Assembly: GCA_949825025.1 (NCBI GenBank)
Contig: OX463782.1
Span: 28,684,759-28,748,758 of the forward strand
DNA from: Siphlonurus alternatus
Lineage: Eukaryota; Arthropoda; Insecta; Ephemeroptera; Siphlonuridae
DNA: 64,000 bases
Direction of reading: 5' to 3'
How positions within the stretch are numbered: the first letter of the stretch is position 1; each line of letters begins with the position of its first letter. Positions 52,604-64,000 of the stretch are shown one piece after another. Made by a program: the position numbers and the translations under genes. Under the pieces are notes generated by a model that was not told where the DNA came from, did no database searches, and saw nothing but the letters and a program-made list of their open reading frames with translations.

Positions 52604-53279
52604 AAGGTGGATTTTCATGGGCGGCAACGGCGACGCGGCGCGATTTTAACTTAAGGCTTAACCTGAGAAATTTGGACGAAAAATTCGCTACAACAGATTT
52701 TCTTCAAATTAATTTGGTGGACTCACAACAATCGTCAAATTAGCTCTGAATTTTTTCGGAATTTTTTAACCGTTGGTTTAATTATAATTGATTTATTTAA
52801 ATGAGAATTTTGTATCCTTCCAATGTTAAATTTGTTAATTAGCATTGCAAAAAAACTATACAACAGATTCTTTTATTTTTTTTTTTTTTTTTTACTAAAG
52901 CCTAATTTTTTAGACTATTTTTCTGAATTGTTTTCATATATTTTGAACTGTGGCGATGATCGTTTCCTATATGTGATGAGAAATGTGGCAACGTTCTCAA
53001 GGACTGTTGTCACCACCCCCTCCTAAAAATTTAAGCTCATTCCAATGCAAACAGTGTTGCCACTATAGCCACGCCTCTTGACCTTGACAGACAAATTCTC
53101 AGGTTATACCTTAAAAGCTGTGAAATCCTATGCGGCGGTGAATTCGCCGGTAATCGCGTTAATTACGATGCTCTTTTTCTTTTAATCGCCCAATATGGCC
53201 GCCAATGGATTTTACAGCAAGTGCGCATTATTCGCGTCGCGTCGCATGGTAAAAATCGCCATGTGAATCCATGCACCTT
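52604..53279. mobile_element. TA-flanked MITE, interrupted copy
   Basis: Second copy of the 49261-49472 element, bounded by TA at 52602-52603 and 53280-53281. The left end is AAGGTGGATTTTCATG; the right end is diverged (GTGAATCCATGCACCTT). It is split by the 456-bp TTAA-flanked element at 52655-53110. Removing that insert with one TTAA restores colinearity with the intact copy. Confidence 0.87.
52655..53110. mobile_element. TTAA-flanked non-autonomous element, copy 2 (nested)
   Basis: A 456-bp element bounded by TTAA at 52651-52654 and 53111-53114, with ends GGCTTAACCTGAGAA and, inverted, GGTATAACCTGAGAA. The interior is nearly identical to 41409-41856, differing mainly in a poly-T length and scattered substitutions. 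Because the host element is known from an intact copy, the TTAA duplication is directly demonstrated here. It contains two short open frames without transposase similarity. Confidence 0.9.
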
Positions 53280-53281
53280 TA

Positions 53282-56200
53282 GATGCAAGAAAAAAGTCAT
53301 GTAGGTTTAGTTGTCCATTATATGAACTATCCGAAACATCTGTAGGTATACAGAGAATATTATAAGGAAAATCTGATTCTTGAATATATATAAATATAAA
53401 ATATAAAAATATCTATTAATTAACAATATTTTTAAAATTTTGAAAAAATTCTCTTATATAATTCATAAAGAAAAAAATATTTGACTGCATTTTGTAGCAC
53501 CTATACGTATATTCCATGCACAAGAAGAATTGCACACCAATCTGATTGTAATTTCCATTATTTTATATCCCTTAAAATTATTTTAATGAACATAAAAAGT
53601 AGCTTGATTTATGTCTTTCACTCATTTTTATATCCTTGAAAGTATTTAAATTGTATGGAAAAAAAGAAACATCTGCAGCATAAATATTTTTTAACATAAA
53701 AAAAAAACTGCGTGACACATTTCGATTGTTCCATGTAACAGAGGTTCGAACTGAATATTTATAAGCAGAGAGGAAACCGCAGTGTCTTACAGCAGACGAC
53801 GGCTGCATTGCTTCCGGCACCACCACTCAAAATCTACGTGTAAACAAGAACAACCAATCATGCACCAGTTGGAGATTTATTACGCAATCTGCATGCATGC
53901 CAAATATATAATTCTTTTGTTTTTATGAAGACAAAAATATTGGAAAACAAAATGGTAATAAATATTAATCAGTAGACAGACGTCGCTTTAAATTCATCGT
54001 ACTTTAAATATAATTATTCTATAATAATTGTAATTTATTTTTATTGAAATATTAATATTCCATATATCATGAATCGACAACAAGCATAATTAAAATAATT
54101 ATATAGCAAAACGCTAACAAAAATAATAATTTTGGAACTATACTCTATCTCTAATAATATAATATCATATTATTATTTAATCAAACAATATTTAAGATAA
54201 ATTTTTACATCTGATTTTTTTGGGAAGAATCTGATAATCTATTATTATATTTTTTATAGTATTAATTTTGATTACATTTTGATAACAATATTTATATAAA
54301 AACTGATAAAATATCCAATTATTAAAATCTGTACCACCTGAAGGTATTAACAAAAGTTGTAACTATTTCCTGTGATAACCGAAATCATGTCACGATGACG
54401 ACCGCAGCTCCAAAATAACATTTTTTATTATTTTTTTTACCTTTTAAATTCACTGTTCTTAAGGTTCATATTAGTATGGTCGAAAGAAGTAAATATAGCC
54501 CGTCGGTAGAGTGGGCAGAAGGTGCCAGCTGGTGTCGGAAGGAGGTACGGATTGAGCACGTGGTATTGAGACAGCCCGCCTGTTTGCCAGCCAGCAGCTC
54601 TGCAGGTGAATCTAAGAGGGACTCAGCAACAGCAGCACCTGCCATCTACCTTACAGACGCTCTCAGGTTCAGGTGGAGTCACTGCTGGTCACAAGGTGGA
54701 CAGACTTCTTCATGGCGACATGTACACCTAAAGATAGCACGAATGTTATCCCTGCTTTATTTGAAAAGCATTTCTACATTTCTAAGCAGTGTGTCGAGAT
54801 AAACCTTAAAAAAATTAAAATAAATGGGAATGATAGTGCTGCGGGTGCTCTTCTTCACTAAATTTTGAAATCTGCATAATTATATTTAAATTTTTATCTC
54901 TAGAAGTTGCAATCCGTACACTCATAATGAGGAGTGGCCGGAGTGGGGACTACGAAATCTTGATATACAATCAACGCAAATAAACAGGGTAACATTTAAG
55001 TTATCCAAAAGTGTACTTTTTTGTAGCGCGACCTCTAATATCTTTTTAATTACCTTCAAAATTAGTTCAAATGAATAAAAATCATGGAACAATCCTCGAT
55101 ATTTTTTTATAATTTTAGAGGTAATTTTACAAAAATATCAGAGACAAGTACACATTTGGCAAGTTAAACATTAAACACTATACCCTGTTTGTGTGCATTG
55201 TCATGCATTAAAAATGACAAGACTCCTTTTAACTCCCTCTCCAATAATTAATTCAAATTAGTACATTCCTTAATTGTTGATGAGAGTTAATTGCATTTAA
55301 CAATTTAAATAAAAAATAAAAAAATAATGTTCCTAATTATCCATACTGTAAAGACAGTCTATTAGAAAAAAATTCTTGCATTATTTTAAGCTATATTTTT
55401 TATTCATATTAAAGGTATAAAACTTCAAAACTATTCACAATTTAAGTTATGGTTACTTTAGTACATAATAGCAGACCCTTCAAAACGATTGGTGAGGGAA
55501 AGTATTTTTTATTAAATCCTGAATACATGAAAGTGAATCTCACTTTCTCCACCCCACATGCCTAATTCTCTACCCCTGCGTGGCAAGAACTACCCTTTGT
55601 TGATGTCTCTGGCTGCAGCTGACTCGAGATTTGAGGATCACTTTCTCCCTGACCCAACCTGAAAAAAGGTAACAAAAAAGGTGTAGTTACAAATGAGAAC
55701 GAAAAAGTAAAAGGGAAAAAGAAAAATCAAAGCATAACGATTGCAGCATTTACCTTAATCTTTTGCTGTAAAAAAGAAAAATGCAATTATTTAACAAAAT
55801 TTGAGCAAATAACTTTCTTTTTAATAAAAAAAATTAACTTGATGGTTGATGGTGACAAGAATACATGTGAAAGAGTATAATAATTATATATTAAAATTGC
55901 CTAATAAATAAATTATAATATTCTGTTCTATTTGATAACTGGATATCATTAGACCAAAACAATCAAAATGCTGTACAATTGTAACAATGTAAAATTGTTG
56001 CTGAAGAAAAATCTCAATAACACAGAAAACAATATCAATTTGCTATGCACCACGAATCAATATAAGGAATAATTTGCAATACCAAGTTAGCCATTGCAGT
56101 AAAAAAAAAATCTTGATATGGATAACTTTATTCCAAATCATAAACATTTAACACAAGGTCAACAGAAAATGACCACAAAAAATGATTATTGATATAGTTT

Positions 56201-57219
56201 TTGTCTTTTTTGCTACAGTCTACAGTTGGAATTAAAAAATGTAAAAAAAAATTAGCTTGAAAAACTGTTAATTATAATTAACCTTTCAACCTTTCTCCGT
56301 TTCTCCAGAGTTCAAATTATTGGTGTGATATTGTTGTAATAAGGAACATTCTAGACATTACAATATTGCCCAACTCAACAGAAAGTCTTACCGTTTGTTT
56401 ACTCTCGCCCCTGTGTAATTAACCTGAAATCTGCGAGGAGCCAGGACCGACTTGCGTGACCCTGACTTAAGGTTCTCGCCCGCCACCTGGCGCGTCTCAA
56501 CAGCAGCCGGCCTCAGGGTAACTGCAACCCTTGCGAATCTGCCCCGTTATTACCTCAGCCAAATTGAATTCCGACGAATGAAAGGGATGAAACTTCTGTT
56601 GCTTCTGCCATTAATTGCAGAGTTACTGTTACTTTTTTATAGTTGGAATTATCTCTGCACATGCCATGAAACACCGGGGCTTTGTTACAACGGTACATGA
56701 TGTGGTTTGTAAATAATGTTAATATGTAATTTTACAACCCCTTATTGTTATTGAAAAATTGCAAAGAAAATCTACCAACAAAAATTTTTAAAAGCAAATA
56801 ATGGTGAAAATTTGAAGGAATTTTCAAAGGAATATGCTGTCACAATTTACTATATAGAGTATAATTATACTGAAAATAAATATTATATAGTAAAATTTGA
56901 CACGCAAAATTGGCTTGTCTATTGTAAATTGTTATTAAATTCAACAAAAATAATCTTAATTTGTCTAGAATTTGTGACCAATAATGTATAATCAACTGTC
57001 CCAAAATACAATCCATCAATTTGTGTACTATTGATGTCATTCACGTAATTTTGGATCACGAATGAATGGAAATTTATATTTTTAGCTGATTCGTGACATT
57101 AAAACTTTAAAAAAAAAAACATTTCATTATTAATTCCTCTCATGTAGATATTAATTTGTAGGATTGCTTAATTATAAGTTAAGTTGTTGCGATTACTCTC
57201 TGCTGTTTTAGTTTATACG
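53282..57219. other. Gene-poor interval upstream of the right-hand gene
   Basis: AT-rich with islets at 53.75-53.83, 54.48-54.74, 55.55-55.66 (with CTGCAGCTGAC) and 56.43-56.56 kb. No exon could be supported, although donor-like sites such as CTGCAG/GTGAAT (54.6 kb) and AAAAAG/GTAACA (55.67 kb) exist on the plus strand and could belong to alternative untranslated exons of the right-hand gene. Confidence 0.45.
54526..54675. promoter_or_regulatory. Dense E-box cluster
   Basis: Five E-boxes in 150 bp: CAGCTG (54526), CACGTG (54557), CAGGTG (54603), CACCTG (54636) and CAGGTG (54670). Those at 54603 and 54636 are within GCAGGTG. The islet lies 3.5 kb upstream of the presumed promoter at 58.05 kb. 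Senseless genes are known targets and partners of proneural bHLH factors, which makes an enhancer plausible; the assignment is inference. Confidence 0.4.
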
Positions 57220-57420
57220 CCCGAGCTGGTCCGTGCATGAGAATTAGCAGGAGGAGGGGGACGGCACGCGCCGGGCTGCACGCGTCACGGCACACGCCTC
57301 CCCCCTCACACCGCACCTGCCGCCTCTCGCTACCTGGCTGCTGCTGCTCAGATCAAACATCTCGGCAGCAGCCTCCTTGCCGAGTTCCTTGCTCTCTACC
57401 CGCTGGCATTTAAACCAACA
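57220..57420. promoter_or_regulatory. CpG-rich islet upstream of the right-hand gene
   Basis: A GC-dense block (GGCACGCGCCGGGCTGCACG, CACCTGCCGCC, repeated GCTGCTGCTG) about 0.65 kb upstream of the TATA/Inr promoter. No convincing open frame. Probably proximal regulatory DNA. Confidence 0.35.
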
Positions 57421-58048
57421 AAAACAAAATCTAATGTTCGGCAGCCTTCATTCTTACTTTCATTGACTGAAATATCTCTTTTGTCTTTTATTTTCTACAC
57501 AAATCAACAATTGGAAAATTATTAATTAATTTAATTTCAATAATTAAAATTGATGACAAATATTAATTTATTTTGTTTCATGTGTGATTGTATAAAACAA
57601 CTTTAACTTTTTAACATTTTTAAAACGTTTAGTTAATTTTGAGAATTTTAATTACTTTAGCAATGTTTATTTGGAGAATTATATTGCAGTAGATAAAACG
57701 CATTATGAAATTGGTTCATAAATTGATTTTAAAACTATTGATTTATATATCAATTATCACGTTCCTCGATCACGAGAGTTTTCCAAAATCTTGAGGTTTA
57801 TAACTCTTTACTGTACATATTTTTCTCTATAATTATACGTCATAATGTCTGTTACATAAATTTAAATAAAAAAATTCACATATATTATTTAATATATTAA
57901 TGAAGATTAAATTTAAGTGTGGTGATTGATGACCTATATAATTAAATTTATAAATTAAAACTATTATCACTTTAGTTAAATAAATTTACATATATAACAA
58001 AAAATCTGTAAAGTTTGTGATTGTAAAATCATAAATTACAACTAGAGC

Positions 58049-58085
58049 TATATAAAGTTTGTCTATGATTTCTCAATTCACTCAA
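58049..58085 (+). promoter_or_regulatory. TATA/Inr core promoter of the Gfi1/Senseless-like gene
   Basis: TATATAAAG starts at 58049, and an initiator match (TTCACTC, +1 A at 58080) lies 31 bp downstream, the canonical spacing. It directly precedes the GC-rich exon that ends in a consensus donor at 58393. The assignment to the downstream gene depends on splicing to 63117, which is inferred. Confidence 0.5.
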
Positions 58086-58393
58086 GTTTGATTTGAGTGT
58101 GGTGGCGCTCCGTCATATGTGGTAGGCATGTAAGCTGATGATCTCTTCTCTCTCCCTCCCTAAAACTCGCGCTCACCTGGCTTCGCGCCCCGTCTGGGCC
58201 AATGGCAAGCCGAGTGTCCGCTCCACTACCTCTGATTTGCCCGAGCCGCCCTCGGGCCGAACTGCCCCGCCCCCAGCAGCCACCCTGAGGCCCCCCGAGA
58301 CCACGGAGGGTCGTTCAGTCTCCTCACTGTAGAGCCACGGAGAAGACGCGAAACACCGGCCGGCATGACTTCACCACGACACTGACCAAAGAG
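58080..58393 (+). other. Putative 5' untranslated exon of the Gfi1/Senseless-like gene
   Basis: About 314 nt from the inferred start site to the donor CCAAAGAG/GTAAGTGA, a near-perfect 5' splice site. It is GC-rich in its 3' half. Two upstream ORFs are present: 58138-58332 (64 codons, Ser/Pro/Thr-rich, no motif) and 58365-58385 (six codons, ATG to TGA). Both end before the donor. Splicing to the acceptor at 63116 would place the SNAG start codon immediately after the junction with a purine (G) at -3. The upstream ORFs would be expected to reduce translation. Confidence 0.5.
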
Positions 58394-58415
58394 GTAAGTG
58401 ACAATCGCTTGCATT

Positions 58416-58618
58416 TCGTCCCTCGTCCCGAATAATGAGCACATCTGCCTACCATGGTTTCGTTGCAATAATGAGCTGTCTGCTATATCAGGTGAAATTA
58501 ATTATGAGCTGTAAATAGCTATAAAGTTCAAAGTTGCGCTCACCAGAAACAGCAGATAGCTCATTATTGCAACAAGATCGTGGTAGACAGATAGCTCATT
58601 ATTCCGGACGAAGGACGA
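58416..58618. repeat. Imperfect inverted repeat beside a splice donor
   Basis: A 203-bp foldback with arms of about 70 bp and roughly 85 percent identity by eye. Arms contain GAATAATGAGC and TTGCAATAATGAGCT in the same order. It starts 22 bp after the donor at 58393. MITE-like and non-coding. Confidence 0.75.
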
Positions 58619-59916
58619 TATCATTGTTGACAACTGCATGGGATATGGTGCGAATTTTGTATAGGAACAATAAGAAAAGAGTGCATGTTATGTATTAATT
58701 ATAAAATTTTAATGCCATCAATGGGGAAAAAAATGTAAATAGGTTACACTTGTTATAATTAGCATGCATTGTTAATTACCAATACCAGCATGCTTTGAAG
58801 AAAATTATATAAAAATAAGATATATCTTATTTTTAATTTCTCAGTGCCAGAAATTATTTCGACTTCATTAGAATATTTAAGAAAAAGTTTTAAATTTTCT
58901 GAAATATTTATAAATAATATAATTATGATAAAATTAGGTTATGCATGTTTTCAAAAACGATTGCTGCTTTAAAAGCGTTTACTTTGATTGTTTCTTATCT
59001 CGTTTTTTTAGTGTAACCGTTTGTAATTATCACAGGTGTAGGTTTATATCTAATAACTCCATGTATTCTGAAAATATTATAAAAAAAATACCTTTGGGAC
59101 TAAAATACACTAAAATTAATATCATTGCAATACAAAACTGTTTCAAAATATCATGGCTTTAATCTCATAATTATTATTTTAAACACCAAAGTCAGTCATT
59201 ACCCTCAGGTACCCTCAGGTATGGAAAAGTACAAGCTACTGTAATCACTGCACCAGTTTTATGGGTAATAAAAAAGAGAAGCTTATCAGTAAGACTGCCT
59301 TAACTTGCTTGCTTGCTGGTCACCGAACTCCGTTACACAATAATTAAAATTTAAGTACCATGTTTTGTGACATTTTAATTTGTAGCAAAAATTATTAAAA
59401 TGGGTGGCTCTCAAAGAGTTAATTAGGTCTTCAAAAGTATGAATGAATTTTTATAGTAAAGATTTCATCTTCAAACTTTTTTGTTATCTAATAAGTCACT
59501 AAATTTGACGTTGAGATGATAAATGGATCAGAACTTATTTACAAAATTGTTTTAAATCAATATACTGTGAATTTTTCACATTTGAAAACGTAAAATTTCT
59601 AAAAAAAAATATATATTGTAAGTGGATGTAGTGATGTCACAGTTTACAAATTCTAAATTAAATGTGATAAACTCAACTTTAAATGATTTTTTTAAATGCT
59701 TACCGGACGAAGAAAAAAACAAATTAAATATATTAAATAATATTTTTTTACCTCTATATTTTTTCTGTAATCATTTGCATGATTTATAAAAAAACAATAT
59801 ATAGAATTTTATTTTGAACTTACTTTTAAATTATGCAATGCTTTTACTATAATATAATCACACATGCAGAATATTCTGTCAATATAGTATTTATATAAGT
59901 AGTATATAATATCATT

Positions 59917-59920
<4 letters not shown>

Positions 59921-59994
<74 letters not shown>
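59921..59994. repeat. (TA)n microsatellite
   Basis: Pure TA dinucleotide tract inside the presumed intron. Confidence 0.95.
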
Positions 59995-59996
<2 letters not shown>

Positions 59997-61362
59997 ATAA
60001 TACCAGTGACTTAATCAGGTAAATATATCACAAATACATAATATATTTTATTCTATATGAAATTTTAAACGAGGTACACCCACCTCCATTAAAACTAATT
60101 ACCCACCATAAATGACACTTTAATCAGGGTGTAACTTGACCCCATTTTTTTAGATGCAGGCTCTAGTTATTTAATTCTGAAATTAAAATAATTCATTCCT
60201 ACATCAAAATTCATTTTATCTCCGCAAATTTTGTATATGCACTAATTTTATTTCTCTCGTTAATTATGTAAATTCATCATTTTGTGCATGAGTAAGTTTA
60301 ATTATACATTGAAATGAACAGTATATATTTTTATGTTATATTAGTTATATATATTATAAAAATTATGTGTAGTCTGAATAACATTTAAAATACAATCTGT
60401 GTTATTTTTTTTATCAGTGTTTTATAACTTGTACAACTCTGGGTAGCCTTAAAGTTTGAGTGTTTAACTTGCAAGTACTGTCACGCAAAACTTCGTGAAG
60501 CTAACATAATTTTGTATTATTGTCTTATATTTTCCAATTTACAATTCTTCATTTTAATGTTGATACTTGAAGGTGCAAATATGCATTTAAACAATGCTGA
60601 CGTTCCGTCTGTCTTAAAGTGTGGTTTGAAAGTCATTGAAACGTGTTGATATTGATATCGTTAAAAAATAACAAAAGAAAGAAAACATTGTTTTAAAATG
60701 ATAATGTGTTTTTGTAACGAAACGATTGCTGAACGTAATTCAACGTGAAGTTTTTTTATCGTGAAAAAGTGAGACTGTTGAAATGTTGTAAAAAGAAGTA
60801 TAATTATATAACATATACCAGAGATCTATAACTAATGGTCATATAAGAAAGGATAGTATCAATTGTAAAATTAGCATGCATATTTATCTCAACGGCAACA
60901 TTTAATTCTTCATAATCGAGGTAAGTCAAACAACTTTGTTATTTTGTCAAATATGTTATATGTATCAATAGAAGAATGTTATAATTATTCAGTGGAATGT
61001 AAAAAATTAATGATGAATTATAATATGTGAAAAAATGGTCAAAAAGTTAAAAAATTAAAATTAAAAAGCTTTTTAAACAATGTTAATAATCACCTTTCAA
61101 CAAAACGTGCAAGTACATATTTTTTTAGTCTTAAAAAAGGCAAATAAAAAGTAAAAAGTTTCTAAAAAAAATTGTGCCTTTTAAATTATATTTAAATTTT
61201 TAATATTATATTAATTCGTAAAAATATTATTAAAATTTGTTAGATTTCAATGCTACTTTTCATTATTTTTTTTTTATTATAATCTCTTGCTCATCTGTGC
61301 CGTCTTCAGTTGAAGAATTTACGTTTTCCAATGTTTCATCTGCACGAGATATCACCTGCTTC

Positions 61363-61466
<104 letters not shown>

Positions 61467-62703
61467 AGGTTGCTGGTGGCCCGGTGCTTTCCCGCAGCTG
61501 CCGCCCTGATTTACACGTACAAAAACGTACAAAGTTAAATATTTAATTAGCAAGACACAAAGAAGTCGCGCACTTATATACGACAAGGAGATATTATATT
61601 GACGTATTCTGCCTGTTGCCCAATGGACTTGATTTTACCTCCCTCCCTCACGACAAAACGTAGTTATTAATTATTAAAGGTGAAACAGGAAAGCAAGCAT
61701 ACATGGTTAAACATGTTACTGCTTGCATGTGGTTGCAAGTATGATAACTATCAGAAATGTTATATAGAAAAGAGAAGGAGAGAGTTTCGATTAGGACTTT
61801 TTATCATAACATACTAGTAGAGTATATATGAAATATATTCAATATCATATAACATTTGCAACATTCAGCATGTAACATTGTTCATATTATAAAAGAATGA
61901 GTTTCCATTAAAAGCATTCGTGTTTTAATATTTATATTATTTTTATCAATAAATTTTATAAACAGTAGATTGCAAATAGAGTGAAACATAATATGACTAT
62001 GAGACTTAGATTAATTGTGATACTGATCATTACTTTACATTATATAATAGCAAAATATTGCGCAGTTCATATATATAATATAAACCCCTCATATCAGTTA
62101 ATGCGTAGATTTGTGATATGTCACAGAGTTATATATCATAACATCAATTTCATTATTATTGCTATGAAGCAACATTCGTTGGTCATTAGTAAGGAGGGGG
62201 TGAATCATTCTCATCATCAACAATAAAAAACATGCTCATACAATAAAAATAAAAAAATCACTACCTTGAATATCATATAAAAATCAAGGGGTGTATATTA
62301 ATGTAATATTTTAGTTTGTATTTTAGTATAAATAAATAATGAATTTATGTTGAAATTTAAAGTCCTTCATGCTAAAATCTCGCATGATATATAATATTGA
62401 AGTATAAAAACTTATATCTGTGAAAACGTTTTCATGATGTGCTGTAGTATATAATTATTATCTTGAGGAGGTAAAACAGCTGAAAATCGTTACTCGACAA
62501 TCTTACGTAACCTCAATTAAAATATCAATGAGAATCACGTCGTTATAAATTAATGTATCGAGGGTTTTGCTACTTTACAGTCCTTTAATCTTATATTTTA
62601 AGTATTTATTTTTTAAGAAATCGGAAACTTCTTAAAAAAAATTTTAACTTTAAAAAAAAGGTTAACTTATTAATATTTAATTTATTATTAACATAAATTG
62701 ATG

Positions 62704-62829
<126 letters not shown>

Positions 62830-63116
62830 ATCCTACTTTTAAAATTAATACGGATTTGTTAAATTATTGCTTCATGACCAATTCTAATTATAAGACCAAA
62901 AAGCAAAAGTAAATTAATTAGAGATTAATTGACAATTTCGTAATGATGAGTATGTTGAAAAATTGATAAAATTTGGTTTATTTTGCAATTTTTCTGAACT
63001 ATTTAAAACAAAAAGAAATTCATCATTTAATTAATTAATATTTTCCACCTTTGATCCAGCTGGTCATATTTAATTGTTGGAGAACAGAGTCTGACCTGGT
63101 GTCTATGTTGTTGCAG

Positions 63117-63423
63117 ATGCCCCGCTCGTTCCTAGTCAAGAGTTCTTGTGTGCGAGCCATGTCGCCGCCGTCCCCGAGCTCCATTGGGGTCCACGTGATC
63201 CGCCGTGCCCCGCACCACCCCAGCGCCTTCTCGCCCGTGACGAGACCCCGACTCGCCGAGCTCGCCACGCCACCGTCACCCGCTGCCCCCGGTCTGCTGC
63301 AGCACCGCCTCTCCGAGCAACCCCCGAGCTTCATGTGGCCCCCACCTCCCAGGCTATACTTACCATGCCCACCTCACGAGGCCGCGAGACGACCTGCAAG
63401 TCCGGAGAAAGCCAGAGACGCAG
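63117..63423 (+). CDS. First coding exon, SNAG-domain repressor (Gfi1/Senseless-like)
   Basis: Starts at an ATG directly after the acceptor TTGTTGCAG and gives 102 codons plus one base, ending at GACGCAG/GTGAGG. The protein starts MPRSFLVKS. This SNAG motif is found at the extreme N-terminus of Snail, Scratch, Gfi1 and related zinc-finger repressors, where it recruits LSD1/CoREST-type corepressors; the KS at residues 8-9 matches Gfi1 better than Snail (RK) or Scratch (KK). The rest is Pro/Ser/Ala-rich with a SFMWPPPPRLYLP patch near residues 70-82. The SNAG motif works only at the N-terminus, which supports this start over the upstream in-frame Met at 63051. No zinc finger is in this exon; the C2H2 array should lie beyond the right edge. 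Family is fairly secure, and the exact member less so. Confidence 0.75.
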
Positions 63424-63871
63424 GTGAGGATCTCAAAAATTTATAAAAAAAAAAAACAATTCCATCTGTTGGTTGCAGATTTTTTTTTTCAGGTTGAACA
63501 ATGATGTGCAATCCTCACTAAAAATTAAGTTCAATTAAAAAAAAAAATACCTCTTGTTTGTTTCTTTTTCTGATTAGTTAAATCAGTATCTAGCGCGCAA
63601 CCATACACGGTGAATTATGCTTCATAATATTTAAAATTTAACATGGAGATTTGAACGCCTGCAAAAAACTGAACCTGAATTCACGCCTTTAATATAGGCA
63701 AATTTTTATACTTGACTTCATAAAATTAATAACTGTATCTTACAACATTATTTTGATGGTATAGTCAGCAGTATGAATTCATGATAAAACAAATTACAAA
63801 TTTATATATATGAAATCCAAGTGCAAGTCCATTAAACTGTTCACGGTACTAACAGCTGTTTCTTCCACCAG
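63424..63871 (+). other. Intron 2 of the Gfi1/Senseless-like gene
   Basis: A 448-nt intron from GTGAGG to TTCTTCCACCAG. A perfect TACTAAC branch sequence at 63847-63853 puts the branch A 19 nt before the acceptor AG. It is AT-rich with poly-A and poly-T runs, in sharp contrast to the GC-rich exons on both sides. Confidence 0.75.
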
Positions 63872-64000
63872 ACGAGGCACCACTCGACTTGTGTCTGAAG
63901 CCCGCCCTGGCGAGACTCGCAGCCTCCGCACCCCCGAGGACCTCCCCCGGTCGTCCTGGTTCACACCTCATCTGGTCACCTGCCAGCCAGTGTGAGCTGG
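63872..64000 (+). CDS. Second coding exon (partial), Gfi1/Senseless-like repressor
   Basis: Enters in phase 1: the last G of the previous exon plus AC gives Asp, then EAPLDLCLKPALARLAAS, and continues open through WSPASQCEL to the window edge. PLDLCLK resembles the PxDLS motif that binds the corepressor CtBP, with Cys in the Ser position; that motif is common in SNAG-type repressors. The remainder is Ala/Pro/Ser-rich. The clean phase match, strong acceptor and branch site make this exon secure. The zinc-finger region that would settle Gfi1/Senseless against Snail or Scratch is not in the window. Confidence 0.72.

Noticed and set aside
54470..54610. Plus-strand exon ending at CTGCAG/GTGAAT
   Set aside because: The donor is plausible, but no acceptor, promoter or coding motif could be tied to it; kept only as an E-box-rich islet.
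63051..63116. Upstream in-frame Met of the SNAG exon as translation start
   Set aside because: The SNAG motif must be at the extreme N-terminus, and the region 63108-63116 is a splice acceptor, so the 22 extra codons are intronic.

Overview
This window looks like intron-rich animal nuclear DNA, most likely from an arthropod and perhaps a decapod crustacean. That assignment is inference. It rests on very AT-rich sequence, long pure AT, AG/CT and homopolymer tracts, many short foldback (MITE-like) elements, a SNAG-domain regulator of Gfi1/Senseless type, and arthropod-style core promoters. No bacterial genes, rRNA, tRNA or CRISPR array were found. Almost all of the long open frames are chance frames, several of them simply dinucleotide repeats read as protein.

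Two protein-coding loci can be supported, both at the edges and transcribed away from each other. On the left, minus strand, two exons (265 and 258 nt of coding sequence) join in phase across a 6.7 kb intron and run off the left edge. They encode a low-complexity Ser/Pro/His/Ala-rich protein that resembles the non-DNA-binding part of a transcription factor, but I cannot name it. On the right, plus strand, an exon starting with a SNAG repressor motif (MPRSFLVKS) joins in phase to an exon carrying a CtBP-like PLDLCLK motif and runs off the right edge. This fits the N-terminus of a Gfi1/Senseless-type zinc-finger repressor. A TATA/Inr promoter and an untranslated first exon with two small upstream ORFs lie about 5 kb upstream of that start codon.

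Between them (about 10.4 to 58 kb) is a gene-poor stretch. It holds AT-rich filler, microsatellites, at least a dozen inverted-repeat elements, and GC-rich islets of 100-300 bp every few kb, many with E-boxes or TGACGTCA sites. These could be enhancers of the flanking regulators, which is untested. The clearest mobile-element story is at 52.6-53.3 kb: a 212-bp TA-flanked element is interrupted by a 456-bp TTAA-flanked element, and an independent copy of each lies elsewhere in the window (49.3 and 41.4 kb).

I see no convincing new multi-gene system. The strongest unexplained signals are the excess of TGACGTCA palindromes, a foldback family whose arms extend into copy-specific flanks, long hairpins (one just downstream of the untranslated-exon splice donor), and clustered proneural-type E-boxes.
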